From DATMER01 sp963844885 (GTDB taxonomy: Bacteria; Acidobacteriota; Thermoanaerobaculia; Multivoradales; UBA5704): DNA of 64,000 nucleotides. Shown one piece after another: positions 34,922 through 45,830 of this stretch. The first letter of the stretch is position 1, and each line of letters starts with the position of its first letter. Location: NCBI GenBank assembly GCA_963844885.1, contig CAWJQA010000006.1:186001-250000 (forward strand), read 5' to 3'. A program made the translations under genes and the position numbers. The notes under the pieces are model-generated. The model saw only the letters and a program-made list of their open reading frames with translations, was not told where the DNA came from and did no database searches.

Positions 34922-35653
34922 TTACGACAGGACCGGGAAACGGTAGCCCGCTCCCCGCTCGGTCAGGACGTACCGTGGCCGCGAGGGAACAGGCTCGATC
35001 TTGGAGCGCAGGCGATGGACGTGGACCCGCAAGGTATCCTCGAACACCTCGTCCCCGGGCCAGAGGCGGCGCAGCAGGAAGTCCGTGGCCACGACCCGGC
35101 CGGCGCTGCGCATGAGGACGTAGAGCAGCTTCGTCTCGGTGGCGGTCAGGGGGATCTCCTTCCCATCCACCTTCGTCTTCTGGTGGGCGAAGTCCACCTC
35201 CAGGCGCTCGTCGACGCGGATGACCGGCTGGAGCGCGTACCCGAAGTCGCCGATGCGGCGGAACACCCGCTCCACCCGGGCCACCACCTCGCGCACGTTG
35301 AAGGGCTTGCGGATGTAGTCCTCGGCGAAGCCCTCGATCGCCTCCACGACGGTCTCCTCCTCATGCACCGAGGTCAGCATGACGATCGGCAGGTCGCTCC
35401 ACTCGTGGAGGTAGCGCGCCAGGCCGAGCCCGTCCTGGCCGGGGAGCAGGATGTCGACCAGGGCGAGGTGCGGCAGCCCCTTCTGCTCGATCAGGGACAG
35501 CGCCTCCTCGGTGGAGCCGGCGGTCCAGACGTCGAACCCGGAAGCCGCCAGCGCGCGGCTGATCAGGCGTACCAGATCCGGGTCGTCGTCCACGACCAGG
35601 ATGCGGCGTACGCCGGGAGAAGCATCGTCTCGATTCGACCTCAGGTCTTCCAT
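34922..35653 (-). CDS. OmpR/PhoB-type response regulator
   Basis: The product has 243 residues. The receiver has VDDDP, the acceptor in LALVDILLPG, T/S in VMLTSVHEE and lysine in YIRKPFN. The winged-helix domain has LTATETKLLYVLMRSAGRVV and the recognition part EDTLRVHVHRLRSKIE, ending ERGAGYRFPV. I chose ATG 35653, with GGGAG six bases upstream, over GTG 35668. No histidine kinase is encoded beside it: the sensor Ser/Thr kinase gene lies 52 bp downstream on the same strand, and the two may be co-transcribed. Confidence 0.93.
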   Translation of the reverse strand: MEDLRSNRDDASPGVRRILVVDDDPDLVRLISRALAASGFDVWTAGSTEEALSLIEQKGLPHLALVDILLPGQDGLGLARYLHEWSDLPIVMLTSVHEEETVVEAIEGFAEDYIRKPFNVREVVARVERVFRRIGDFGYALQPVIRVDERLEVDFAHQKTKVDGKEIPLTATETKLLYVLMRSAGRVVATDFLLRRLWPGDEVFEDTLRVHVHRLRSKIEPVPSRPRYVLTERGAGYRFPVLS

Positions 35654-35740
35654 GGGAGCTCCCGTCACGCTTTAATGTACTTCGTAATGCAGCCGGGATA
35701 ACATCCCGGCCAAGAGATTCCCGGCTGGAAATTTATCAAT

Positions 35741-36133
35741 ATGTCTGATTCGAGCCTTAGCCGCATTCTGTTCGTCGAGGACGACCCCGACATCCAGACC
35801 GTCGCCCGGATGGCCCTGGAGGCGGTGGGAGGCTTCAGCGTGATGCCCTGTTCCTCCGGCGCTGAAGCGCTGGAGCGGGTGCTCCCGTTCGCCCCTGACC
35901 TGATACTCCTGGACGTCATGATGCCGGGGATGGACGGCCTCGCCACCCTGGAAGCGCTGCGCCGCCTGCCCGAGACCGCGGACATCCCGGTGGTCTTCAT
36001 GACCGCCAAGGTGCAGGTGCAGGAGGTGGCCCTCTACATGCAAGCCGGCGCCGTGGCCGTGATCGCGAAGCCGTTCGACCCGATGACCCTCCCCGCGAAA
36101 GTACGGTCGATCTGGAGCCAGCTCCGGAGTTGA
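35741..36133 (+). CDS. Single-domain response regulator
   Basis: The product has 130 residues made of one receiver: VEDDP, acceptor aspartate in ILLDVMMPG, FMTAK as the switch T block and IAKPFDPM with the conserved lysine. No output domain. It starts 72 bp from the divergent OmpR-type gene and ends one base before the next gene, so it is probably translated with the Hpt-REC-REC-GGDEF protein and may exchange phosphate with its Hpt domain. Confidence 0.93.
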   Translation: MSDSSLSRILFVEDDPDIQTVARMALEAVGGFSVMPCSSGAEALERVLPFAPDLILLDVMMPGMDGLATLEALRRLPETADIPVVFMTAKVQVQEVALYMQAGAVAVIAKPFDPMTLPAKVRSIWSQLRS

Positions 36134-36134
36134 G

Positions 36135-37778
36135 ATGGCGTCGAACCTGGACCTGGAGCTGCGGGATCTCCAGCAGTATTTCGCCAGCCGGTTGCCCGAG
36201 CGACTCGAAGAGATCGAACAGATCTGGCAGGAGGTGCGCGACTCGAGCTGGGCGCCCGACGCGGTCCGGGAGCTTCACCGCCTCACCCACTCGCTGACCG
36301 GCGCCGGCAGCACCTTCGGCTTCCCGGAGGTGACGCGGACCGCCCGCAGCCTGGAGCACTACCTCAAGGACCGCCTGGAGCCCTCCAAGCCGCCCGGAGA
36401 CGACGCCGTGACGGGCGTCGAGACCCTCCTCGAAGAGCTCCGCGCCGCGGCCCACGCGCCCCCCGATCCACTCCCCTCGCTGCTCGCTCCCCAGCCGGAG
36501 CCCGTCCGCTCCGAAGAACGGCTCGTCTTCCTGGTCGACGACGACGTGGACCTGGGCGCCGCCCTGGAGCGCCAGCTCCGGCATTACGGCTACGCCGTAC
36601 ATGTCCTCGACGACCTTTCCGGCCTCGTGGGCGAAATGGAAAAGCAACGCCCCGACATCCTGATCGTCGACATCATGTTCCCCCAGGGGGAGCTGGCGGG
36701 CGTCCAGGCGGTGGCGGAGGCGCGCCGCGCCTGGCCGGAGCGATCAGGGCCATGGCCCAAGGTCGTGTTCCTGTCGATCCGGAGCGACCTGGAGGCGAGG
36801 CTGGCGGCGGTCCGGGCCGGAGGCGACGCCTACTTCGCCAAGCCGGTCGACCTCGGGCCGCTCGTCGAAAAGCTCGACTCCCTCACCGAGCGCCACGCCC
36901 ACTCCCCCTACCGCGTCCTCCTCGTGGCGAACGAATCCGATCTGGCCGGCGACTATGGCGGAGCGCTGGAATCGGCCGGCATGCGGGCCGAGGTGGTCTT
37001 CGACCCTCTGCAGATCATGGACACGCTGTACGGGTTCCAGCCCGACCTGATCCTGATGGACATCGACATGAAGGGGTGTACCGGTCCCGAGCTGGCCACC
37101 GTGCTGCGCCAGCAGGAGAGCTACCTGAGCACGCCCATCGTGTTCCTCTCCAAGGACGAGGGGCTGACCGAGCAGCTCGCGGCCATCGAGCGCGGCGGCG
37201 ACGACTTCCTGCCCCGCTTCACCGAGCTCCACGACCTGGTCTCCGCGGTCGAGGCCCGGGCCCGCCGCGGGCGGATGCTCCAGTCGCTCATCTCGCACGA
37301 CGGCCTCACCGGGCTGCTCAACCACGGCAACCTGAAGCTGACCCTGGAGGCCGAGATCTCCCGGGCGAGCCGCGACGGCAGCACGATGTCCTACGCCATG
37401 ATCGACCTGGACCGCTTCAAGTCGATCAACGACAACTTCGGCCACCCGGCCGGCGACCGCCTGCTGCGCAGCCTGGCCCTGTTCCTGCGGCAGCGCCTCC
37501 GGCGCAGCGACGTCCTCGCCCGCTACGGCGGCGACGAGCTGGCCGTGATCCTCCCCCGCACCGACGGCGTCACGGCCGTCAAGGTGCTCGACGAGATCCG
37601 CGAGAACTTCTCGCAGCTCCGGCACCGGGTGGGGAGCCGCGACTTCACGGCCACCTTGAGCTGCGGCATCGCCACCTACCCCGCGCGGCCGAGCTCGGAG
37701 CTGCTGACGGAGGCCGCCGACGCGGCTCTCTACTCGGCCAAACGCGCCGGCCGGAACCGGGTCGAGCTGGCCGCCTGA
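36135..37778 (+). CDS. Hpt-REC-REC-GGDEF diguanylate cyclase
   Basis: The product has 547 residues. An N-terminal Hpt domain carries LTHSLTGAGSTFGF with the phospho-accepting histidine. Receiver 1 (about 132-255) is complete, with VDDDVD, LIVDIMFP and FAKPVD. Receiver 2 (about 258-375) keeps the aspartate in LMDIDMKG but lacks the usual acidic pair (VANESD) and has Arg in place of the lysine (FLPRFT). The cyclase domain has HDGLTGLLNHGN, an active-site GGDEL and an RRSD five residues before it, which fits the product-inhibition site. It should make cyclic di-GMP under phosphorelay control. It follows the single receiver gene by one base. Confidence 0.92.
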   Translation: MASNLDLELRDLQQYFASRLPERLEEIEQIWQEVRDSSWAPDAVRELHRLTHSLTGAGSTFGFPEVTRTARSLEHYLKDRLEPSKPPGDDAVTGVETLLEELRAAAHAPPDPLPSLLAPQPEPVRSEERLVFLVDDDVDLGAALERQLRHYGYAVHVLDDLSGLVGEMEKQRPDILIVDIMFPQGELAGVQAVAEARRAWPERSGPWPKVVFLSIRSDLEARLAAVRAGGDAYFAKPVDLGPLVEKLDSLTERHAHSPYRVLLVANESDLAGDYGGALESAGMRAEVVFDPLQIMDTLYGFQPDLILMDIDMKGCTGPELATVLRQQESYLSTPIVFLSKDEGLTEQLAAIERGGDDFLPRFTELHDLVSAVEARARRGRMLQSLISHDGLTGLLNHGNLKLTLEAEISRASRDGSTMSYAMIDLDRFKSINDNFGHPAGDRLLRSLALFLRQRLRRSDVLARYGGDELAVILPRTDGVTAVKVLDEIRENFSQLRHRVGSRDFTATLSCGIATYPARPSSELLTEAADAALYSAKRAGRNRVELAA

Positions 37779-37788
37779 CCGCCCGAGC

Positions 37789-40212
<2,424 letters not shown>

Positions 40213-40253
40213 GGATCAGCCTCCAAAGAACGGAGGCATCCTACAACGGGTTC

Positions 40254-41479
40254 TCACCCCCACGCCCGCGGGTCCAGCTCGTACGGCAGGGGTGTCAGGT
40301 TCTCGAGCCCGTCCGGCCCCAGGTAGACCAGATCCTCCAGGCGCACGCCGTAGCCTTCCTGGGGCTCGTAGAGGCCCGGCTCCAGCGTAAAGACGTCGCC
40401 TTCGCGGAGAACCCCCTCGGCGCCGGCGGCCTTGCGGAAGATGGGCTGCTCGTGGACGTCGAAGCCGACGCCGTGGCCCAGGTTGTGGACGTAGCCGCGG
40501 GTCGTGCCGGGGGTGGAGATCGGCGTGGGCATGCCCCCGGCCTGGAAGATACCGCAGACCTCCTCCTGCAGCTCCCAGCCGCGGACGCCCGGCCGCGCCC
40601 GCAGGTGCGCGCGCTCCAGGGCCGCCAGCACCAGGGTGTGCGCACGGCGCAGCTCTGGAGGCGGCTCGCCCACGCAGAACGTCCGGGCGCAGTCCGCAAA
40701 CAGGGCTCCACGGGGAAACAGGTCCACGATCAGCGACTCGCCCGCGCGCAGAACCCTCTCCGGCATGCCGGCCGAGTGCGGGACTCCCCCCTCCTCGCCC
40801 GGAGCCAGGATGTTCCCCTTGGGCTGCTCCAGGCCGTGGGCGGCCAGAACCTGCCCGACTTCCGAACGCAGCCGGGCCACGGTGAGGCGCTCACCCTCCA
40901 GCCACAGCTCCCCATCCTGGTGATTCCGGACCGCGGCCGCGGCCAGCCGCGACGCCACCCGGCGCAGGGCGGCGGCCACCCCGGCCGCGGCGGCGCGAAT
41001 GCCGGCCAGCTCAACGGCGGACTTGCTCTTGCGGACGGCCAGAACCAGCTCGTTGCCGGCCACCCAGGTCCACCCCTTCCCGGCCAGGACGGCGCAGGCG
41101 GCCTGGATCACCCCCGCCTGACCGTGGCCGGCGAGGGCCACGCGGCCGGGCGGGATCCCGGCCAGCTCGAAGACCTCTCCGCCACCCAGGCCAACTGGAC
41201 GGCCGGCTCGACGGCCTCACTCTGCCACCGGGCCATGTCGAGCTGCTCGGGGGTGATCAGCTCGAGACCGGTCGCCGCCGCCTCCCCGCGCTCCATGGGA
41301 GTGAGATAGGCGAGGCGGGCCTGCCCACCTCGCGGAACGACAAGCTGGCACTCACCGATATGAACGTCGCCGATGAACGGCGCCAGGTCGGCGTCCTGAG
41401 ACGACCGGGCGAGGACGAGCAAGGCCTCGCAGCCCCGCTCCTCCAGCCCGGCCCACAACCTGGCGAGACGGCCGCCCAC
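40254..41479 (-). CDS. M24-family Xaa-Pro peptidase (one frameshift)
   Basis: The N-terminal 100 residues (CEALLVLARSSQDADLAPFI and PRGGQARLAYLTPMERGEAA) are read in one frame from 41479, and the rest from about 41180 in another. One missing G in GTGGCGGAG explains the shift. The catalytic part has the pita-bread metal ligands: aspartates in LIVDLFPRGALFADCART, histidine in LGHGVGFDVHEQ, and glutamates in FTLEPGLY and VRLEDLVYL. It should cut X-Pro bonds or similar short peptides in the cytoplasm. It begins 6 bp after trxA. Confidence 0.87.
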
Positions 41480-41485
41480 CGGTCT

Positions 41486-41815
41486 TTACAGGTTGCGCTC
41501 GATGAAGCTCTCGAACGCGGACTTGGGCATGGCGCCCATCATGCGGTCGGCCATCTGGCCGTCCTTGAACAGGATGAACGTCGGGATGCTCGACACCTGG
41601 AACTGATAGGCGATCTGCTGGTTCGCGTCCACGTCCAGCTTGACGACGCGCACCTTGCCGTCCATCTCGTCGGCGATCTGGTCCAGGACCGGGGCCACCA
41701 TCCGGCAGGGTCCGCACCACTGGGCCCAGAAATCCACCAGGACCGGCGTCTCCGACTTCAGAACCTCGCTCTCCCAGTTCTGCTCCGTAACCGTCACGAC
41801 CTTATCGCTAGCCAT
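41486..41815 (-). CDS. trxA: Thioredoxin
   Basis: The product has 109 residues with the active site WCGPCR in DFWAQWCGPCRMVAP and the cis-proline strand SSIPTFILFKDG. This is the length and order of classic cytoplasmic thioredoxin, a general protein disulfide reductant. ATG 41815 gives the standard N-terminus. It lies 54 bp after ribF and 6 bp before the M24 peptidase. Confidence 0.96.
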   Translation of the reverse strand: MASDKVVTVTEQNWESEVLKSETPVLVDFWAQWCGPCRMVAPVLDQIADEMDGKVRVVKLDVDANQQIAYQFQVSSIPTFILFKDGQMADRMMGAMPKSAFESFIERNL

Positions 41816-41869
41816 GTCGTCCCTTTCTCTGCTTGAGGTCTCGGGGGGCACCGTCACCGGCGCCCACCT

Positions 41870-42838
41870 CTACAACTCCGGAACGGGCGCCTCTTGTTCC
41901 ACCCGGCGCCGGGCGAAGAACTCCCGGGCCGACTCCACGTCCCGCCCGATCTGCGCCGAGAGGTCCATCACCGTCGGGAAGATCCGCTCCTCCCGCAGCC
42001 GCTTGTAGAACGAGAGCTCCACCCGTTCGCCGTAGACGTCCGCCTTGAACTCCAGGATGTGGCTCTCCACGACGCGCTGGTAGTTCTCGTAGACCGTCGG
42101 CCGGGTCCCGACGTTGGTCACGCAATCGAACATCGCCGGGAAGGTCGGGAAGAACACCCGGCTGGCGTAGACCCCGTCGAGAGGCAACAGCTTGTTTTCG
42201 GGCATCAGGTTGATCGTCGGCCAGCCCAGGCGCTTGCCCATGCGGTCGCCGCGGGCGATCACGCCCGCGATCGAGTAGGGCCGGCCCAGCATCTCCATGG
42301 CTTCGGTGACCTTCCCCTCGGCGACGGCCCGCCGGATGCGGGAGCTGGAGATCCGCTCGCCCGCGTAGCTCATCTCGTCCACCCCGAAGGCGCGGAAGCC
42401 GAAGCTCTCCCCCATCTCCCGCAGCAGCGACAGGTCGCCGTCGCGGCCATGGCCGAAGACGAAGCTCGCCCCGACGTAGATCTCCTTGAGGTCGAGCTTC
42501 TCGTGCAGGAGCTCGCGCACGAACCGCCGCGCCGGAACCTTCGCGAGCTCGGGGTTGAAGCGGACGACCAGCACGACCGAGATCCCCGCCTCCTCCAGCA
42601 GCTTCTCCTTCTGCTGCAGGGTGGTGAGCAGGGGCGGCGCCTGGTCCGGCCGCAGCACGGACACGGGGTGGGGATCGAAGGTGATCACCACGGACGGCAC
42701 GCCCAGCTCCGTGGCCCGGGCCACCACGAGGTCCAACGCGGACCGCTGGCCGCGGTGGACGCCGTCGAAGTTGCCGATGGTACCCACCCCGCCGCGGGGC
42801 AGGTCGCTCGCGTTGAACGCGTCCTGGACGACGATCAT
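41870..42838 (-). CDS. ribF: Bifunctional riboflavin kinase / FMN adenylyltransferase
   Basis: The product has 322 residues. The N-terminal adenylyltransferase half has TIGNFDGVHRGQ and GASFVFGHGRDGD plus ISSSRIR. The C-terminal kinase half has GDRMGKRLGWPTINL and DGVYASRVFF. It turns riboflavin into FMN and FAD. The start overlaps the stop of rimO by four bases (ATGA), so the genes are translationally coupled. Confidence 0.96.
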   Translation of the reverse strand: MIVVQDAFNASDLPRGGVGTIGNFDGVHRGQRSALDLVVARATELGVPSVVITFDPHPVSVLRPDQAPPLLTTLQQKEKLLEEAGISVVLVVRFNPELAKVPARRFVRELLHEKLDLKEIYVGASFVFGHGRDGDLSLLREMGESFGFRAFGVDEMSYAGERISSSRIRRAVAEGKVTEAMEMLGRPYSIAGVIARGDRMGKRLGWPTINLMPENKLLPLDGVYASRVFFPTFPAMFDCVTNVGTRPTVYENYQRVVESHILEFKADVYGERVELSFYKRLREERIFPTVMDLSAQIGRDVESAREFFARRRVEQEAPVPEL

Positions 42839-44204
42839 ACGATGTGCCCGACGAGGTCGTTGGCGTAGGCCTCGGTGATCTCCACCTCGACGATCGTGCC
42901 GGCCGGGGCCGAGCCGTCGTTGATCAGGAGCCGGCCGTCGATCTCCGGCGCCATGCCGTAGTGCCGCCCCTGGAGCAGGTGCTCGGTCTCCTCGCACAGC
43001 CCCTCGACGAGCACCGGCAGCCGCCGGCCCACGAGCGCGCTGCCGCCGCTCCAGCGCGATCGGCTTCTGGGCCTCCAGCAGCTGCCGGTGCCGCCGCCGC
43101 GCGACGTCGCTTGGGAACACGGTTCGGCAGCGAGGCGCCGGGCGTGTCCTTCTCCGGGCTGTAGGCGAACGCTCCGAGGTGGTCGAAGCGGACCTCGCTG
43201 CGACGAAGCGCGAGCGAGATCCTGGAAGTGCTCTTCGGTCTCGCCGGGGAAGCCGACGATGAACGTCGAGCGCAGGAAGATGTCCGGCGCCAGCTCGCGC
43301 GCCCGTTCGAGGAGCCGCAGGTAGCGCTTCGCGTCGCCGCCCCGGCGCATGGCCGAGAGGATGTCGCCGTGGCTGTGCTGGAGCGGGATGTCGATGTACG
43401 AGCAGAAGCGCGGCTCCTTGCCCATGAGGCGGAGCAGATCCTCGTCCAGCGTGGTCGGATAGGCATACAGGAAGCGGATCCAGGGGATCGACGGTCTCCG
43501 GCGAGCAGCGCCTCGACCAGGCGGACGCAGCCCGTGGCGGCCGAGCCCGAGATCCTCGCCGTAGCGGGTGGTGTCCTGGGCGATGAGGTTCAGCTCGGCG
43601 ATGCCGGACTCCTGCTCCAGCCGCCGCGCCTCCTCCACCAGGCTCTCGATCGTGCGGCTGCGGAACTTTCCGCGCCAGATCGGGATCGCGCAGAAGGTGC
43701 AGGGGTTGTTGCACCCCTCGGCGACCTTCAGATAGGCGAAGCCGCGCGGTGGTGAGCAAGCGGCGGCGCGGTGTGGTCGAACACCATGTGGGACGGCGCG
43801 GGCAGCGGCGGACCGCCGCCGAGCTGGACCACCTCCCCCACCTCCCGAAGCTGGTCGAGGCTGACGAAGCCGTCGATCTCGGGGATCTCCTGCGCCAGCT
43901 CCTTGCCGAACCGGTTGACCATGCAGCCGGCGACGAGGAGCCTCTCGACCCCCTTGCCTTTGCGCCCCGCCACCTCCAGGATGGTGTCGACCGATTCCTG
44001 CTGTGCTTCTTCGATGAACGCGCAAGTGTTGACGACCACGGTATCGGCCAGGTCGAGGTCGTTGACGACCTCGTACCCGCGGCGCGCGAGCTCCCCGAGC
44101 ATGACCTCGCTGTCGACGAGGTTCTTGGGGCAGCCGAGGCTGATCATCCCGACACGGGGCCTGGCACGGGGCCCGACAGGGGGGCAATTGGCGGCGTCAC
44201 TCAT
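42835..44204 (-). CDS. rimO: Ribosomal protein S12 methylthiotransferase (several frameshifts)
   Basis: The N-terminal domain, from GMISLGCPKNLVDSEVMLG through VVNTCAFIEEAQQESVDTI and LLVAGCMVNRFG, holds the three cysteines of the first iron-sulfur cluster. The radical-SAM core has CNNPCTFCAIP and FIVGFPGETEEHF. The TRAM-like end reads IVEVEITEAYANDLVGHIV. Frame changes near 43760, 43530, 43490, 43200, 43130 and 43050 break the gene, but every segment matches the family in another frame. RimO methylthiolates an aspartate of S12. Because this gene is usually intact in genomes that carry it, the breaks look like sequence errors. Confidence 0.9.
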
Positions 44205-44313
44205 GGGCGGGGAAGTCTAACAGATCGGCGGAGACTGGAATTCCCCCCGCAGGAATCCGGGCAGAGCCGGGTTCCAGTGCGCGGAGGGCTTCTCGAAAGG
44301 AGACAAACCCATC

Positions 44314-44757
44314 ATGCCCCGAAAGCTTCACACCCTCGCGCTCCTCGCGCTCGTCCTCAGCCTCGGCATCCTCGCGATGCATACCGCCGCCGGCACGGCG
44401 GACGCCCGTCCCCGCCGTGACCGCCCCATCGGCCCCCGCTGGGAGCTGCTGGGAGAGCGGACCGTGACCGACAAGGTCGACCACGACGTCCTGACGATCA
44501 CCGCCGCCCGGGGCACCTTCCGCAGCCTGAAGCTGGAAGTGCGGGAGCGGGCCGTCCAGTTCCACAGCATGAAGATCCACTTCGGAGACGGCCAGACCCA
44601 GGACGTCGAGCTGCGGGACGTGATCCCCGCCGGGGGCGAATCCCGGGTCATCGACATCGAAGGCAGGGACCGCGTCGTCCGCACCATCGAATTCACCTAC
44701 GACACCCAGTCCCTCCTGGGCAAGCGCGCCCGGGTTCTGGTCTACGGGAAGAACTGA
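44314..44757 (+). CDS. Exported DUF2541-family protein
   Basis: The product has 147 residues with a signal peptide ending at about residue 32 (GTADA). The mature part, WELLGERTVTDKVDHDVL, ITAARGTFRSLKLEVRE, MKIHFGDGQTQDVELRD and IPAGGESRVIDIEG, is one compact beta domain that I match to the DUF2541 family. No catalytic motif. GGAG lies 15 bp upstream of the ATG. Function unknown: probably an envelope protein. Confidence 0.8.
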   Translation: MPRKLHTLALLALVLSLGILAMHTAAGTADARPRRDRPIGPRWELLGERTVTDKVDHDVLTITAARGTFRSLKLEVRERAVQFHSMKIHFGDGQTQDVELRDVIPAGGESRVIDIEGRDRVVRTIEFTYDTQSLLGKRARVLVYGKN

Positions 44758-44770
44758 GAGGGCCGGGGCC

Positions 44771-44793
44771 GCCCGGACCGGCGTGGTCCGGGC
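44771..44793. terminator. Hairpin between convergent genes
   Basis: GCCCGGACC and GGTCCGGGC form a perfect 9-bp stem with a five-base loop between the stops of the DUF2541 gene and the cysteine-rich peptide gene. There is no T run on either strand, so it may act as a weak two-way terminator. Confidence 0.4.
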
Positions 44794-44812
44794 AGCCCTT
44801 CGAAAGCGCGGC

Positions 44813-45124
44813 TCAGGGAGGGCAGGATCCGATGGGCGGGCAGTATTCCGTATAACCGTCGCAGGTAATGGAGCGCGCCTGCGTCGAGCAACTCACATCG
44901 CCCCAGCATTCGATAAATACGTAACCACCACCACAGACACAGTTCTTGGAGGCGTAACAGGAGGTCAGCTCGACCGGAGCGGCAGGCCCGGCCTCAGGGC
45001 CGAAGATCTGCTCCAGGGTCACGGTCCCGGGCTGCTGCTCCGGCGCGGCAGGAGCCGTGCCGGCGGAGGCGGCCAGGGCAAAGCAGAAAACGGCGGCAGC
45101 GGCCAACAGAGCACACTTCTTCAT
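44813..45124 (-). CDS. Small secreted cysteine-rich peptide
   Basis: The product has 103 residues. The signal peptide ends near residue 20, an acidic proline-rich leader-like stretch follows (PEQQPGTVTLEQIFGPEAGP), and the last 50 residues contain nine cysteines (CYASKNCVCGGGYVFIECWG, then CSTQARSITC, CDGYTEYC, SC). AGGAGG lies five bases before the ATG at 45124. The layout of signal, leader and dense cysteine core resembles secreted toxins, knotted peptides or modified peptides, but no maturation gene is adjacent. A comparable gene is at 58776-59048. Confidence 0.7.
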   Translation of the reverse strand: MKKCALLAAAAVFCFALAASAGTAPAAPEQQPGTVTLEQIFGPEAGPAAPVELTSCYASKNCVCGGGYVFIECWGDVSCSTQARSITCDGYTEYCPPIGSCPP

Positions 45125-45154
45125 GAATCCTCCTTTGTAGACAACGCTCCACAA

Positions 45155-45184
45155 AGGATAACCGCAAGTACCATCCGAATGCAA
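45155..45184 (-). promoter_or_regulatory. Putative promoter of the cysteine-rich peptide gene
   Basis: On the minus strand TTGCAT and TATCCT are 18 bp apart, and the start codon lies about 30 bp further on. It shares the short region with the divergent Uma2 gene, where GGCAT-N8-ATGCC (45193-45210) forms an inverted repeat around TATAAA. Confidence 0.4.
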
Positions 45185-45205
45185 GCACCCGAGGCATGGT
45201 ATAAA

Positions 45206-45804
45206 ATGCCATCCATGAGCCAGGGTACACTTGCCAGGTCACTCACCGCGCCTGAGCTTTCGCTCGACGAATGGTTCGCTCTGCCGGAGGACGAGCCTGG
45301 CGAGCTCGTGGATGGACATCTGAGGAGGAGGAGGTGCCGGACTATCTTCACGAGCTCCTGGTCGTGCTCCTGGGCCGGCTTCTCGGCAACTGGATCTTCC
45401 CGCTCGGCGGGCTGGTGGCCGGGTCGGACGCCAAGTTCGCAGTCGGCTCCGGCCGCGGCCGGAAACCGGACCTGACCGTCTACCTGCCGGGCAGCCGCCG
45501 GCCGCCGGCTCGGGGCCTGATCCGGGTTCCGCCCGATATCGCCATCGAGATCGTCTCTCCGACACCGCGCGACGGCCGGAGGGACCGGGTTGAGAAGATG
45601 GCCGACTACGCGGCCTTCGGGGTGACCTGGTACTGGCTCCTCGACCCGCACCTGCGCAGCCTGGAAGTCCTCGAGTTGGATCCCCAGGGCCGTTACCTCC
45701 ACGTCCTGGGAGCCAGCACCGGGACGCTGCAGCAGATCCCGGGCTGCGAGGGCCTGACCCTCGATCTCGACGAGCTTTGGACGGCCATCGACAGCCTCGA
45801 ATGA
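45206..45804 (+). CDS. Uma2-family (DUF820) putative endonuclease (one frameshift)
   Basis: The start (ATG 45206 or 45215) gives APELSLDEWFALPEDEPG and ELVDG, the usual N-terminus of Uma2 proteins with its glutamate. One missing G near 45320 shifts the frame: the next frame continues VPDYLHELLVVLLGRLLGNW. The core nuclease motifs follow, KPDLTVYLPG, IAIEIVSPTPRDG and DRVEKMADYAAFGV with WYWLLDP. These PD-(D/E)XK-like proteins are common in cyanobacteria and acidobacteria, often in many copies. Their role is not known. The total is about 200 residues. Confidence 0.85.
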
Positions 45805-45830
45805 GCCCGGAGGCTGAATGTCGGGATTCG

